A stretch of DNA of 64,000 bases. Source: Bacteroidota bacterium (lineage in GTDB: Bacteria; Bacteroidota; Bacteroidia; B-17B0; Aurantibacillaceae). The stretch covers positions 248,001 to 312,000 of the forward strand of contig JACCXH010000049.1 in the NCBI GenBank assembly GCA_013697245.1. Reading direction: 5' to 3'. The notes below the pieces were generated by a model. That model was not told the origin of the DNA and made no database searches. It saw only the letters and a list, made by a program, of their open reading frames with translations. Positions 37,497 to 46,403 of the stretch are shown in pieces; positions within the stretch are counted from its first letter, which is position 1, and every line of letters starts with the position of its first letter. A program made the translations under genes and the position numbers.

Positions 37497-38276
37497 GTGG
37501 CAACATCCATAAAGAATGCAACACATTATAACTGGGGACAAAACTGTAATGGCTGGCATTTATTAAATACCAATTCATTAAGCGTTATTGCAGAACTTAT
37601 GCCTTCAGGCGCTTCCGAAGAACTACATTATCATAGTAACGCACAGCAATTATTTTATATTCTTTCCGGCAAAGCCAACTTTGAATTAAATGGTAGAAGA
37701 GAAATAATTTGTGCCAACGAAAGCATTCATGTTCCGCCAAAACATTTGCACAAAATCTCCAATAACGAAAACGAAGATCTTCGCTTTTTAGTAATATCCC
37801 AACCAATGGCGCAGAGCGATAGAGTTGATGTTATAAATCATACCGAAGAATTGAAAGAGGCTGTAAAGACACTTAATGTTGAGTGGCTGGAGAAATACTT
37901 TAAGGTAGAGCCAATGGATGTTATCCAACTTTCAGATCCACAAACCGAAATAATTGATAAAGGAGGAATGATCTATTATGCAAGGCATAATGATAAAATA
38001 GTTGGCACGGTATCATTATTAAAAGTTGAAACCGGTATTTACGAGCTTGGCAAAATGGCTGTAACCCAAACAGCACAGCGTATTGGCATAGGAACTATTT
38101 TAATGGAACATTGTATAAATATTGCAAAACAAAAAAAGTTGAGCAAGCTTATACTGTATTCAAACACTCAATTAAAGTCAGCCATACATCTTTACAAAAA
38201 ATATGGATTCGTTGAGATAGCATTAGAATCCGGCCATTATGACCGGGCAAATATTAAAATGGAAAAAATAATATAA
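37497..38276 (+). CDS. Cupin and GNAT acetyltransferase fusion protein
   Basis: The product has 259 residues from a GTG start at 37497. The N-terminal half (~10-110) is a cupin with the metal-type motif HYHSNAQQLFYILSG and a second His set in PPKHLHKIS. The C-terminal half (~130-259) is a GNAT domain with ELGKMAVTQTAQRIGIGTIL as the acetyl-CoA loop and LYKKYGFVEI near the end. The cupin may bind the substrate or act as a second enzyme. It starts a run of closely spaced plus-strand genes (GNAT, flavin reductase, WYL regulator). A TACCTTTA box lies 17 nt upstream of the GTG. Confidence 0.9.
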   Translation: MATSIKNATHYNWGQNCNGWHLLNTNSLSVIAELMPSGASEELHYHSNAQQLFYILSGKANFELNGRREIICANESIHVPPKHLHKISNNENEDLRFLVISQPMAQSDRVDVINHTEELKEAVKTLNVEWLEKYFKVEPMDVIQLSDPQTEIIDKGGMIYYARHNDKIVGTVSLLKVETGIYELGKMAVTQTAQRIGIGTILMEHCINIAKQKKLSKLILYSNTQLKSAIHLYKKYGFVEIALESGHYDRANIKMEKII

Positions 38277-38289
38277 GGGTTTTAAATAA

Positions 38290-38811
38290 ATGATCGAGAA
38301 CATAGACATTGCAAAAGTTGGTTTAGCTGAAATAGAAGCACTTGAAGAAGTAAGCAAGCGCACTTTTATAGAGACTTATGGCGAAAAGAATACAGCAGAC
38401 AATATGGAAAAATATTTGTTGGAAAATTTCAGCACTGCTAAATTGATAGAACAGGTAAATAACCCCGACTCCGAATTTTACCTTGCTGTTTTAAATACTG
38501 GTGTAATTGGTTATATAAAAATTAATATTGGCAATGCTCAAACAGAAACCGGCCATGACAATGCTATTGAACTGGAGCGTATTTATGTTGTAAAAGAAAA
38601 GCAAGGCAAAAAAATAGGGCAATTATTATGTAACAAGGCCTTTCAACTTGGACAAAAGTATAAAGCAGATTATTTATGGTTAGGTGTGTGGGAAGAAAAC
38701 CTTAAGGCCATTCGTTTTTATAAAAAATATGGTTTTGTTGAGTTCGGCAAGCATATTTTTAAATTAGGTGAAGATGATCAAAAAGATATAATGATGAAAT
38801 TGAAATTATAA
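38290..38811 (+). CDS. GNAT N-acetyltransferase (PaiA-like)
   Basis: The product has 173 residues. SKRTFIETYGEKNTADNMEKYL near the N-terminus and YVVKEKQGKKIGQLLCNKAF as acetyl-CoA loop, then WLGVWEENLKAIRFYKKYGF, resemble the PaiA/spermidine acetyltransferase-like group. The substrate is not known. It is 13 bp after the cupin-GNAT gene and 3 bp before the flavin reductase gene, so is probably part of one operon. Confidence 0.93.
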   Translation: MIENIDIAKVGLAEIEALEEVSKRTFIETYGEKNTADNMEKYLLENFSTAKLIEQVNNPDSEFYLAVLNTGVIGYIKINIGNAQTETGHDNAIELERIYVVKEKQGKKIGQLLCNKAFQLGQKYKADYLWLGVWEENLKAIRFYKKYGFVEFGKHIFKLGEDDQKDIMMKLKL

Positions 38812-38814
38812 TTT

Positions 38815-39345
38815 ATGCAGCAAAAAAAAATAATAATTGCTATTTGCGGAAGCACTAGAAAAAGTTCAACTAACCTGCACCTTATTCATGCAATAACTGA
38901 GCTTTCTAAAGATCTATTTGAAGTGAAGTTGTATACTACTATAGAAGAGCTTCCTCATTTTAATCCTGATCTGGATGTAGATCCTGCACCTATAAAAATT
39001 CATGAGTTTCGCCATTTATTAAAAAGTGCCGCTGGCGTTTTAATTTGTACTCCCGAATACGCTATGGGTGTACCCGGAACTTTAAAGAATGCCATTGATT
39101 GGACAGTTTCATCTGCCGAATTTTCAAAAAAACCGGTGGCATTAATCACCGCTTCATCAATGGGCGAAAAGGCTCATGCATCCTTACTGGAAACACTAAA
39201 AATAATTGAATCAACTATCACCGCCGAAACACAATTATTGATTCCCTATGCAAAAACAAAAATAAATGCAGATGGAATTATTACCGATAATGAAACTTTA
39301 GACAAAGTAAAAAAACTGATCATTTCATTCTCAAAATTTTTATAG
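38815..39345 (+). CDS. NADPH-dependent FMN reductase family protein
   Basis: The product has 176 residues with a flavodoxin-like fold. The FMN phosphate loop is CGSTRKSSTN and the second FMN contact region is CTPEYAMGVPGTLKNAIDW, both diagnostic of the NADPH-dependent FMN (azo/quinone/chromate) reductases. It is cytoplasmic. It is 3 bp after the GNAT gene and 1 bp before the WYL regulator, indicating co-translation. Confidence 0.94.
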   Translation: MQQKKIIIAICGSTRKSSTNLHLIHAITELSKDLFEVKLYTTIEELPHFNPDLDVDPAPIKIHEFRHLLKSAAGVLICTPEYAMGVPGTLKNAIDWTVSSAEFSKKPVALITASSMGEKAHASLLETLKIIESTITAETQLLIPYAKTKINADGIITDNETLDKVKKLIISFSKFL

Positions 39346-39346
39346 C

Positions 39347-40291
39347 ATGAATAGAATAGACAGGGTGTCAAATATCCTTATACAACTTCAGTCAAAACGT
39401 GTAGTCAAGGCGCAGGACATAGCCTCACGCTTCGAAATAAGTTTGCGTACCGTATACCGCGACATCAGAACACTTGAAGAAGCCGGTATACCTTTAATTG
39501 GTGAAGCAGGTGTGGGTTATTCCATAATGGAAGGATACAAATTACCGCCGGTAATGTTCACATTAGAAGAAGCTACCGCTTTTTTAACTGCCGAAAAATT
39601 AGTTGAAAAGTTAACCGATGCTTCTACAAAAGAAGGTTATAGGTCTGCCATGTACAAAGTAAGGTCAGTGTTACGTTCATCAGAAAAAGATTATTTAGAG
39701 AATATAGAAGAACATATTCATGTAATGGATAATCCTTATTTACCACAGGGCAAAGAACATAACCATTTTCAAACGATCCTTAAGAACATTTCCAATAAAA
39801 AGGTAATTGCTATAAATTATTTTGCTAATCACGATCAAAAGCAAACCCGCAGGAATATTGAACCAATTGGTATGTATTACCAATCAGGCCACTGGTACCT
39901 TATAGCCTTTTGCCAATTAAGAAACGATTACCGGAATTTTAGAATTGATAGGATCTCGGGCACCAAACCAACTGAATTTAAATTCAGCAAAGAGCATCCT
40001 TCTTTAAAAACATATTTAAAACAAATTACTAAAGAAAAGGAATTGCATACAGTAATCATGACTATGAACAAAGATGTTGTAAGACATTTAGGCGATCAAA
40101 AATATTATAATGGTTATGTTTCTGAAAAAGAATTAAAAGACCAGGTAGAAATGACATTTTTAACCTGTTCATTAGAAGGCTTTGCGCGCTGGTATATGAT
40201 GTTTGGGGATACTGCCGAGATCATTAGTCCCGATAGCTTAAAACAAACAATAAAGCAGTTAGCAACAACTATCTCTAAAAAAATAAACTAA
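39347..40291 (+). CDS. YafY-type transcriptional regulator (HTH plus WYL domain)
   Basis: The product has 314 residues. The N-terminal HTH_11 winged helix covers 1-60 (VKAQDIASRFEISLRTVYRDIRTLEEAGIP). The WYL domain covers about 140-215 (KVIAINYFANHDQKQTRRNIEPIGMYYQSGHWYLIAFCQLR), and a WCX C-terminal extension follows. WYL regulators sense ligands, often nucleic-acid-related, through the WYL pocket. Two copies of a TGACA-N6-TGTCA operator follow this gene, in front of the GyrI-like and DinB genes, which are its likely targets. The stop codon lies within the first base of the operator repeat. Confidence 0.94.
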   Translation: MNRIDRVSNILIQLQSKRVVKAQDIASRFEISLRTVYRDIRTLEEAGIPLIGEAGVGYSIMEGYKLPPVMFTLEEATAFLTAEKLVEKLTDASTKEGYRSAMYKVRSVLRSSEKDYLENIEEHIHVMDNPYLPQGKEHNHFQTILKNISNKKVIAINYFANHDQKQTRRNIEPIGMYYQSGHWYLIAFCQLRNDYRNFRIDRISGTKPTEFKFSKEHPSLKTYLKQITKEKELHTVIMTMNKDVVRHLGDQKYYNGYVSEKELKDQVEMTFLTCSLEGFARWYMMFGDTAEIISPDSLKQTIKQLATTISKKIN

Positions 40292-40337
40292 TTTTTTACT
40301 ACTGACATACTGTTGTCATTACCTGGGCCTTACTTTG
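40291..40337 (+). promoter_or_regulatory. Operator/promoter copy 1 before the GyrI-like gene
   Basis: A 19-base block (ATTTTTTACTACTGACATA, 40291-40309) is identical to that at 40820-40838. It contains the left half of the inverted repeat TGACA-N6-TGTCA (40303-40318). TACTTTG, a -7-like box, follows at 40331-40337, 28 bases from the TGACA start, exactly as in copy 2. The inverted repeat covers the place expected for the -33 element. Confidence 0.7.
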
Positions 40338-40357
40338 TTCTATAAATTATATGATAT

Positions 40358-40816
40358 ATGGAAAAAATTAAGATCAACCCCTTGAAGCTAATTGGTATTT
40401 CAGTTCGAACAACCAATGAAAATGGCCAGTCAGCAAAAGATATTCCTTTTTTGTGGAATAAATTCTTTGAAGAGAATATTCCTTCTCAAATTCACAATAA
40501 GATCGGTACAGATATTTATTGTATGTATACGGATTATGTAAAAGAACATACACAACCTTATACAGCTATTATTGGGCTTCCTGTTACAGATCTTGATTCA
40601 ATTCCGAAAGGTTTGATTGGGAAAGTAATAGATGGTGGAGATTATACTTCATTTTCTGCAAAAGGAAAGATCTCTGAAGGTATTGTATTTAATGAATGGT
40701 TAAAGATCTGGGCTTCTCCAATTGACAGGAAATATACATCAGATTTTGAAGTTTATGATCTTCAATCCCTGAGCTCTGAGAATGCAGAAGTGAAAATTTT
40801 TATTGCACTAAAATAA
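40358..40816 (+). CDS. GyrI-like / AraC effector-binding domain protein
   Basis: The product has 152 residues, a stand-alone GyrI-like domain. Typical segments are KLIGISVRTTNENGQSAKDI, IPFLWNKFFEE, YCMYTDYV, YTAIIGLPVTDLDSIP, YTSFSAKGKI and FEVYDLQS. It probably binds hydrophobic or cationic small molecules; related E. coli SbmC inhibits gyrase. It is expressed from operator copy 1 and followed by the DinB gene with operator copy 2. Confidence 0.9.
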   Translation: MEKIKINPLKLIGISVRTTNENGQSAKDIPFLWNKFFEENIPSQIHNKIGTDIYCMYTDYVKEHTQPYTAIIGLPVTDLDSIPKGLIGKVIDGGDYTSFSAKGKISEGIVFNEWLKIWASPIDRKYTSDFEVYDLQSLSSENAEVKIFIALK

Positions 40817-40819
40817 ATT

Positions 40820-40866
40820 ATTTTTTACTACTGACATAGGGCTGTCACTTACCCTTTGTTACTTTG
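40820..40866 (+). promoter_or_regulatory. Operator/promoter copy 2 before the DinB gene
   Basis: The second copy of the 19-base block (40820-40838) with inverted repeat TGACA-N6-TGTCA at 40832-40847 and TACTTTG at 40860-40866. The six spacer bases differ from copy 1 while arms and spacing are kept, as expected for a real regulator site. Confidence 0.7.
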
Positions 40867-40892
40867 TATTATAAACTTAAAAAACCAAAATT

Positions 40893-41390
40893 ATGACAAG
40901 GATAGACTTATTTTTAAAAGAATTAGAGGCAGAAGCCAAAACAACGCGTAAGATGCTGGCCATTGTTCCAAACGATAAATACGATTGGAAACCACACCCA
41001 AAAAGCATGAACATTAGAAGCCTTGCAACACACATTGCAGAATTACCAACCTGGGCAAGCCTGGTATTAACTACAACAGAATTAGATTTCGCAAAAGAAC
41101 CCTACAACCCAACAATAATAAATGACACAAAAGATCTGGTAGCCCTTTTTGAAAGATCAATGCTGGAAGCTAAAGGCCAATTGCTTCCTGAAAATGAAAA
41201 AAAATTGGAAGAAAAATGGATCTTACGTAATGGTGAACAAATTTATAGCGAACAAACAAAAGCAGAAAATATCCGTCATGCTATTTCGCAAACAATTCAT
41301 CACCGTGCGCAATTAGGTGTATTCTTACGATTATTGGATATTCCAATTCCGGGCAGCTATGGGCCAAGTGCCGATGACCAAAGTTTTTGA
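40893..41390 (+). CDS. DinB family protein
   Basis: The product has 165 residues, a four-helix-bundle DinB/YfiT-like protein. The three metal-ligand histidines expected in the family are seen in SLATHIAELPTW (about 47) and IRHAISQTIHHRAQLGV (about 130-138). Members are metal-dependent, thiol-linked or detoxifying enzymes and are often stress-induced. The gene carries its own copy of the operator shared with the GyrI-like gene and is followed by a terminator. Confidence 0.93.
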   Translation: MTRIDLFLKELEAEAKTTRKMLAIVPNDKYDWKPHPKSMNIRSLATHIAELPTWASLVLTTTELDFAKEPYNPTIINDTKDLVALFERSMLEAKGQLLPENEKKLEEKWILRNGEQIYSEQTKAENIRHAISQTIHHRAQLGVFLRLLDIPIPGSYGPSADDQSF

Positions 41391-41399
41391 AGATCAGTA

Positions 41400-41432
41400 G
41401 CGGATGCTGAGAAATTAGCATTCGCATTTTTT
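41400..41432 (+). terminator. Rho-independent terminator after the DinB gene
   Basis: The stem is GCGGATGCT / AGCATTCGC (one G-T wobble) with an 8-nt loop, then ATTTTTTAT. It separates the DinB gene from the DUF1801 gene, whose own TACCTTTA box overlaps the tail. Confidence 0.8.
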
Positions 41433-41448
41433 ATTTACCTTTAAAATC

Positions 41449-41826
41449 ATGTTGAGTGATCTTGATAATTTCTATCTTAAAAAAGAGGAGCCGTCCAAAA
41501 GCTGCCTGCTGGCCTTGCGTGAAATAATACTGGCGCAAGACAAACATATTACTACAGAATTGAAATATGGAATGCCTTTTTTTTGTTATAAAGGAAAAAT
41601 GTTTTGCTATTTATGGTTAAATAAAAAAAGTTCAGAGCCCTATATTGGTATTGTAGAAGGCAAATTGGTAGATCATCCACAACTTATTACCGAAAAAAGA
41701 TCAAGAATGAAGATCATTCTATTTAACCCTAAAAAAGACCTACCAATTAAAACGATTCGGTTGATCTTAAAACAAACACTTGATCTTTACCGAAAAGGAG
41801 TTATTAAATTTAAAGAGAAGAATTAA
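41449..41826 (+). CDS. DUF1801 domain protein
   Basis: The product has 125 residues and one DUF1801 (YdhG-like) domain: LLALREIILAQDKHITTELKYGMPFFCYKGKMFCYL, YIGIVEGKLVDHP, RIRLILKQTLDLYRK. Function is unknown; the fold is frataxin-like, by family knowledge. TACCTTTA ends 5 nt before the ATG. The stop overlaps the convergent FkbM gene by 4 bp. Confidence 0.9.
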   Translation: MLSDLDNFYLKKEEPSKSCLLALREIILAQDKHITTELKYGMPFFCYKGKMFCYLWLNKKSSEPYIGIVEGKLVDHPQLITEKRSRMKIILFNPKKDLPIKTIRLILKQTLDLYRKGVIKFKEKN

Positions 41827-42527
41827 TTAAAATCAATTATAACTTCACCTGTCAATATGTTTTCGGGTATTAATTTTTCTAATTGTTCTTTGAATTCGCT
41901 AATCGGCAACCATTCGCTTAAAGCAAGATCCATAAACTCATACTTAATAAAATTACAGTTGCAATTGCCAAGTTCTTCCAGTTTTTTTAAGCACAATAAC
42001 GTATCCGCAAGTAAAGGTCGGTTAAATTCAAACCCAATATATTTTACTTTTGAGTTTAAGCCTTTTAAAACCTCCGATTCATAACCTTCTACATCAATTT
42101 TAATAAATACCGGCTTGCCATATTGTTCAATTAGCTTATCCAATGTGGTCACCAATATCTTTTCTTTTTTTTGCCAATGCAACCCCGAAAATTTTGTATA
42201 AAAAGAAACAAAATCAGGCGATAAAGTCGCACACTCTGTAGTTTCATCGCAAAGTAATAGCTCATCTTCTTTTTCATTACTTCCTACAGCTTTATTGATA
42301 AGGGTAATTGATCTGTTCTCAGAATATTTGTTCTGTAATATTGAAAAACATTTTTTCTGAGGTTCAACCGCTACGATCTTTGCGCCTAATTGTTTAAATA
42401 TTTCGGTACGCTCGCCAATATTCGCGCCAATATCAAAACACAGGTCGCCAGGTTTAATAAAACTCCTGTAAAACCTGATCATTTCTCTTTTCTTTAAAAA
42501 AGAACGCACATATTTAGGTAGCCACAT
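41823..42527 (-). CDS. FkbM family methyltransferase
   Basis: The product has 234 residues. The SAM-binding motif I is seen as DLCFDIGANIGERTEIFKQLG, motif II as VAVEPQKKCF, and the FkbM mark is VFIKIDVEGYESEVLKGL. Substrates of the family include sugars of glycans and polyketides; unknown here. It stands alone, with its 3' end overlapping the DUF1801 gene by 4 bp. Confidence 0.93.
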   Translation of the reverse strand: MWLPKYVRSFLKKREMIRFYRSFIKPGDLCFDIGANIGERTEIFKQLGAKIVAVEPQKKCFSILQNKYSENRSITLINKAVGSNEKEDELLLCDETTECATLSPDFVSFYTKFSGLHWQKKEKILVTTLDKLIEQYGKPVFIKIDVEGYESEVLKGLNSKVKYIGFEFNRPLLADTLLCLKKLEELGNCNCNFIKYEFMDLALSEWLPISEFKEQLEKLIPENILTGEVIIDFN

Positions 42528-42670
42528 TTAACGAAGGATAGTACATCTAAAACATTAAATATATAATTAAACTCTTTATAAATAGTAATAATTACAACAT
42601 TTTTACCGTTAATAACTAAGGCTTTTAGGTGTTTTATCTTATTTAATAAACCTCTATATTTAATGCTTAA

Positions 42671-43354
42671 ATGAAAAGAGTTTTAAGTGCATTAATCCTG
42701 TGTTTCTCGCTATTTGGTTTTTCTCAAAAAGAGGGACAAGAAAACGCTTTGTTTACCATTCGCGGCAATATTGGTATTCCAAGGGTTATTGGCAGCCAAA
42801 TGTTTCGCACATCGTTTGCGGGTCTTTACGAAGGTAATTTATCGCTTAATGTGCGCTTATTTGGCAATTTTTTTGTTGGCGCCGGCTACCAGAACACGCA
42901 ATTTCAAAATAATAAATTCTTAAAGTTCCAATACTTCAATGCCAGCATCCCTTATAACACAAGACTTCTGTCAAGCGGAGCATTTATTAAATTAGGTTAC
43001 GACAAATTCTTTTCCGATAAAGGATATGCTACTTTTTCTTTAAATTCCGGTATAATGCTAAACAATTACTTTAACGTAAATGCAGATACCAGTTTGGCAA
43101 ACAGACCGTATGGACCTACAGGTTTTTCTGCGCCCTATATTCAACCGGAAACATCCCTAAATTTTATTGTAGAAAAACGTTTAGCCTTTTCAATCATGTT
43201 AAGCTACACAACCATGTTTTACAAATACGATCCAAAATCGCCACGCTTTGCACATTTTCAGGAAGTAAAAGATTCTCGTAACAGATATTTTATGAATTGG
43301 ATAAATATTGGATTTGGATTTACAGTATTATTAGATAAAAAAACTAAAGAATAA
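42671..43354 (+). CDS. Putative outer-membrane beta-barrel protein
   Basis: The product has 227 residues with a signal peptide (MKRVLSALILCFSLFGFSQ). The mature part consists of alternating amphipathic strands (FTIRGNIGIPRVIG, EGNLSLNVRLFGNFFVGAGY, RLAFSIMLSYTTMFY) and ends in a strand with aromatic residues (NWINIGFGFTVLL), as in small barrels. No specific family is recognised. It lies 7 bp before the E1 dehydrogenase gene. Confidence 0.8.
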   Translation: MKRVLSALILCFSLFGFSQKEGQENALFTIRGNIGIPRVIGSQMFRTSFAGLYEGNLSLNVRLFGNFFVGAGYQNTQFQNNKFLKFQYFNASIPYNTRLLSSGAFIKLGYDKFFSDKGYATFSLNSGIMLNNYFNVNADTSLANRPYGPTGFSAPYIQPETSLNFIVEKRLAFSIMLSYTTMFYKYDPKSPRFAHFQEVKDSRNRYFMNWINIGFGFTVLLDKKTKE

Positions 43355-43361
43355 TTGCAGA

Positions 43362-45362
43362 ATGATGATCACCGCTGAAATGCCCGTTAAATTTGACCGT
43401 AAAAAGCATAAGGATAATACTTTATTAGAGCTTTATGTAAATATTTTAAAACCCCGCATGATAGAAGAAAAAATGTTATTACTTCTTCGTCAGGGAAAAA
43501 TCGCAAAATGGTTTAGTGGAATAGGGCAGGAAGCCATCTCTGTTGGCGTGGCTTCAGCACTTGATAAAGACGAATACATTTTACCAATGCACCGTAATTT
43601 GGGTGTTTTTACAACACGTAAAATTCCATTGAACCGTTTATTCTCACAATTCCAAGGTAAGCCGGGAGGCTTTACACAGGGCCGCGACCGTTCATTCCAT
43701 TTTGGCAGTACCGAATTTAAAATTGTTGGAATGATCTCGCATCTTGGTCCGCAATTAGGCGTTGCCGATGGTATTGCACTTGCCAATAAATTAAGAAAGG
43801 ATAAAAAAGTAACGGTTGTTTTTAGCGGCGATGGCGGAGCAAGCGAAGGTGATTTTCATGAAAGTATTAATACTGCTGCTGTTTGGGACCTACCGGTTAT
43901 TTTTATTATCGAAAATAACGGTTACGGGCTTAGTACACCAAGTAACGAACAGTTTAAATGTAAGTCCTTTGCCGATAAAGCAATTGGCTATGGTATTGAA
44001 GGTGTAAGTATTGATGGTAATAATGTTTTAAAAGTTTACGAAACCATTAAAAATTTAGCAGAAAGCATGCGCGAAAACCCTCGCCCTGTAATTTTAGAAT
44101 GCGTTACCTTTCGTATGCGTGGTCACGAAGAAGCCAGCGGTACCAAATATGTTCCAAAAGAATTATTTGATGTGTGGGGAAGAAAAGATCCTGTAAACAC
44201 TTTCGAAAAATTTTTAATTAGCGAAGGAGTTTTAACTGAGGATCTGATTGAAAGAACAAGAGCAGAAATAAAACAGGAAATTGAAGCTGGGCTGGAAATT
44301 GCTTTTGCAGAACAAAATCCAACACCGGATACAGAAAAAGAATTAAGAGAATTATTTAAAGCTTTTGAAGTTTCAGATACACAACCAAGCGGTACAAAAA
44401 CCAATATGCGTTTAATTGACGCTATTAGTAATGCAATGAAGCTTGCTATGCAAAAACACTCTAACCTTGTATTGATGGGCCAGGATATTGCCGATTACGG
44501 CGGTGTATTTAAAATTACCGAAGGTTTTGTAGAAGAATTTGGAAAAGGAAGAGTAAGAAATACGCCCTTGTGCGAAAGCGCTATTTTAGGAACAGGCTTT
44601 GGTTTATCAATTAACGGGCACAAAGCCATGGTTGAAATGCAGTTTGCTGACTTTGTGACTGAAGGCATGACGCAAATAATAAATAATTTAGCAAAGAGTC
44701 ATTACCGTTGGGGACAAAATGCCGATGTTGTTGTGCGAATGCCAACCGGTGCGGCTGTTGCTGCAGGCCCATTTCATAGTCAGAGTAATGAAGCCTGGTT
44801 CTTTAAAACACCGGGATTAAAAATTGCTTATCCTGCTTTTCCAAGTGATGCAAAAGGATTATTGTTAACTGCATTTGATGATCCAAACCCGGTAATGTAT
44901 TTTGAACATAAAGCTTTATACAGAAGTATTAATGAAGATGTGCCGGATGAATATTATAACATTCCATTTGGTAAAGCAAGATTGGTACGCGAAGGAAGTG
45001 AGTTAACTATTGTTACTTATGGTCTGGGTGTGCATTGGGCTTTAGAAGCCTTAAATGAAAATACAGATCTAAGTGCAGATCTAATAGATCTAAGAACACT
45101 AGCACCTTTGGATATTGAAGCGATCTATGCATCCGTAAAAAAGACCGGGAAAGTGATCGTGATGCATGAAGATACATTAACCGGAGGTATTGCCGGTGAG
45201 ATCGCATCCTTAATTTCAGAAAATTGTTTTGACTATTTGGATGCGCCAGTCATGCGTGAAGGCAGTTTAGATACACCGGTACCAATGAACGTTGACCTTG
45301 AACATAATTTTTTACCGAAAGAAAGATTTAAAGAAAAATTAATAAAACTCTGGAAATATTAA
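43362..45362 (+). CDS. Fused alpha/beta E1 component of 2-oxoacid (branched-chain) dehydrogenase
   Basis: The product has 666 residues. The alpha half (~1-340) has the TPP site GDGGASEGDFHESINTAAVW followed by ENNGYGLSTP and the RMRGHEEASGTKY region. The beta half (~345-666) has VLMGQDIADYGGVFKIT, NTPLCESAILGTGFGL, EMQFADFV and MPTGAAVAAGPFHSQSNEAW. Fusion of the two E1 chains is common in Bacteroidota. It decarboxylates branched-chain 2-oxoacids, or a close relative, and reductively acylates lipoyl E2. E2 and E3 are not in the window. It is followed after 3 bp by threonine aldolase. Confidence 0.94.
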   Translation: MMITAEMPVKFDRKKHKDNTLLELYVNILKPRMIEEKMLLLLRQGKIAKWFSGIGQEAISVGVASALDKDEYILPMHRNLGVFTTRKIPLNRLFSQFQGKPGGFTQGRDRSFHFGSTEFKIVGMISHLGPQLGVADGIALANKLRKDKKVTVVFSGDGGASEGDFHESINTAAVWDLPVIFIIENNGYGLSTPSNEQFKCKSFADKAIGYGIEGVSIDGNNVLKVYETIKNLAESMRENPRPVILECVTFRMRGHEEASGTKYVPKELFDVWGRKDPVNTFEKFLISEGVLTEDLIERTRAEIKQEIEAGLEIAFAEQNPTPDTEKELRELFKAFEVSDTQPSGTKTNMRLIDAISNAMKLAMQKHSNLVLMGQDIADYGGVFKITEGFVEEFGKGRVRNTPLCESAILGTGFGLSINGHKAMVEMQFADFVTEGMTQIINNLAKSHYRWGQNADVVVRMPTGAAVAAGPFHSQSNEAWFFKTPGLKIAYPAFPSDAKGLLLTAFDDPNPVMYFEHKALYRSINEDVPDEYYNIPFGKARLVREGSELTIVTYGLGVHWALEALNENTDLSADLIDLRTLAPLDIEAIYASVKKTGKVIVMHEDTLTGGIAGEIASLISENCFDYLDAPVMREGSLDTPVPMNVDLEHNFLPKERFKEKLIKLWKY

Positions 45363-45365
45363 TTT

Positions 45366-46391
45366 ATGAATGCAATTGATCTAAGAAGCGATACTGTTAC
45401 CAAGCCCTCAAAAGCCATGATGGAAGCCATGTTTAGTGCTGAAGTAGGCGATGATGTTTTTAAAGAAGATCCAACAATTATTGAATTGGAAAAATTCTCT
45501 GCTAATTTATTTGGTAAAGAAGCGGCTTTGTTTTGCCCAAGTGGCACTATGACCAATCAAATTGCTATTAAAGTACATACACAACCCGGAGATGAACTTA
45601 TTTGTGATGTAAATTCTCATATTTATAATTACGAAGGCGGTGGAATTTCTTTTAACTCCGGCGTACAAGCAAAATTGTTACCGGGAAATGAAGGGCGTTT
45701 ATCACCGGAGCTTATTGAACCTGCAATAAACGGTGATTTTGACTGGTTAACACGTACAAGCTTAGTATCCCTTGAAAATACCGTGAACAGGGCAGGAGGG
45801 AGCTATTATACTTTAGATCAAATAAAACCAATACATGCTTTTTGTCAAAAACATAATTTAAAATTACATTTGGATGGTGCGCGTATTTTTAACGCATTGG
45901 CAGAATCTAATGAAACACCAAAACAAATTGGCGAATATTTTGATTCTATTTCTATTTGCATGTCAAAAGGTTTGGGTGCACCAATTGGCTCGTTATTGTT
46001 AGGCGAAAAAGATTTTATTAGAAAAGCGCGCAGGATCCGAAAAATATTTGGCGGTGGCATGCGCCAGGCTGGAATATTAGCGGCTGCAGGGTTATATGCA
46101 TTAAAAAATAATGTTACCCGCTTAAAAGAAGATCACGCGCGTGCAAAAAAGTTAGGCGATGTATTAAATAAATTGGGTTATGTTGATTCGGTTTTACCGG
46201 TTTATACAAACATTGTGATCTTTCATTTAAAGCCTGAAAAAATAACGGGCGATGCCTTCGAGAAAAAATTATCTGAGAACAACATAAAAATTTCGGCTTT
46301 TGGAAAACATACCATTCGTATGGTAACACATTTAGATTTTGATGATACGATGTTGGAGAAAACGATAGGGGTGTTGAAGAAAATTGAATAG
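45366..46391 (+). CDS. ltaE: Low-specificity threonine aldolase
   Basis: The product has 341 residues, usual length. It opens with the family mark IDLRSDTVTKPSKAMMEAM and EVGDDVFKEDPTI. The PLP lysine is in SMSKGLGAPIGS (about 203) and the PLP-binding segment SGTMTNQIA is near residue 62. It splits threonine into glycine and acetaldehyde. It lies 3 bp after the E1 gene, so both are probably translated from one message; the link to 2-oxobutyrate/branched-chain metabolism is inference. Confidence 0.94.
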   Translation: MNAIDLRSDTVTKPSKAMMEAMFSAEVGDDVFKEDPTIIELEKFSANLFGKEAALFCPSGTMTNQIAIKVHTQPGDELICDVNSHIYNYEGGGISFNSGVQAKLLPGNEGRLSPELIEPAINGDFDWLTRTSLVSLENTVNRAGGSYYTLDQIKPIHAFCQKHNLKLHLDGARIFNALAESNETPKQIGEYFDSISICMSKGLGAPIGSLLLGEKDFIRKARRIRKIFGGGMRQAGILAAAGLYALKNNVTRLKEDHARAKKLGDVLNKLGYVDSVLPVYTNIVIFHLKPEKITGDAFEKKLSENNIKISAFGKHTIRMVTHLDFDDTMLEKTIGVLKKIE

Positions 46392-46403
46392 TTGAGTGTA
46401 TTC

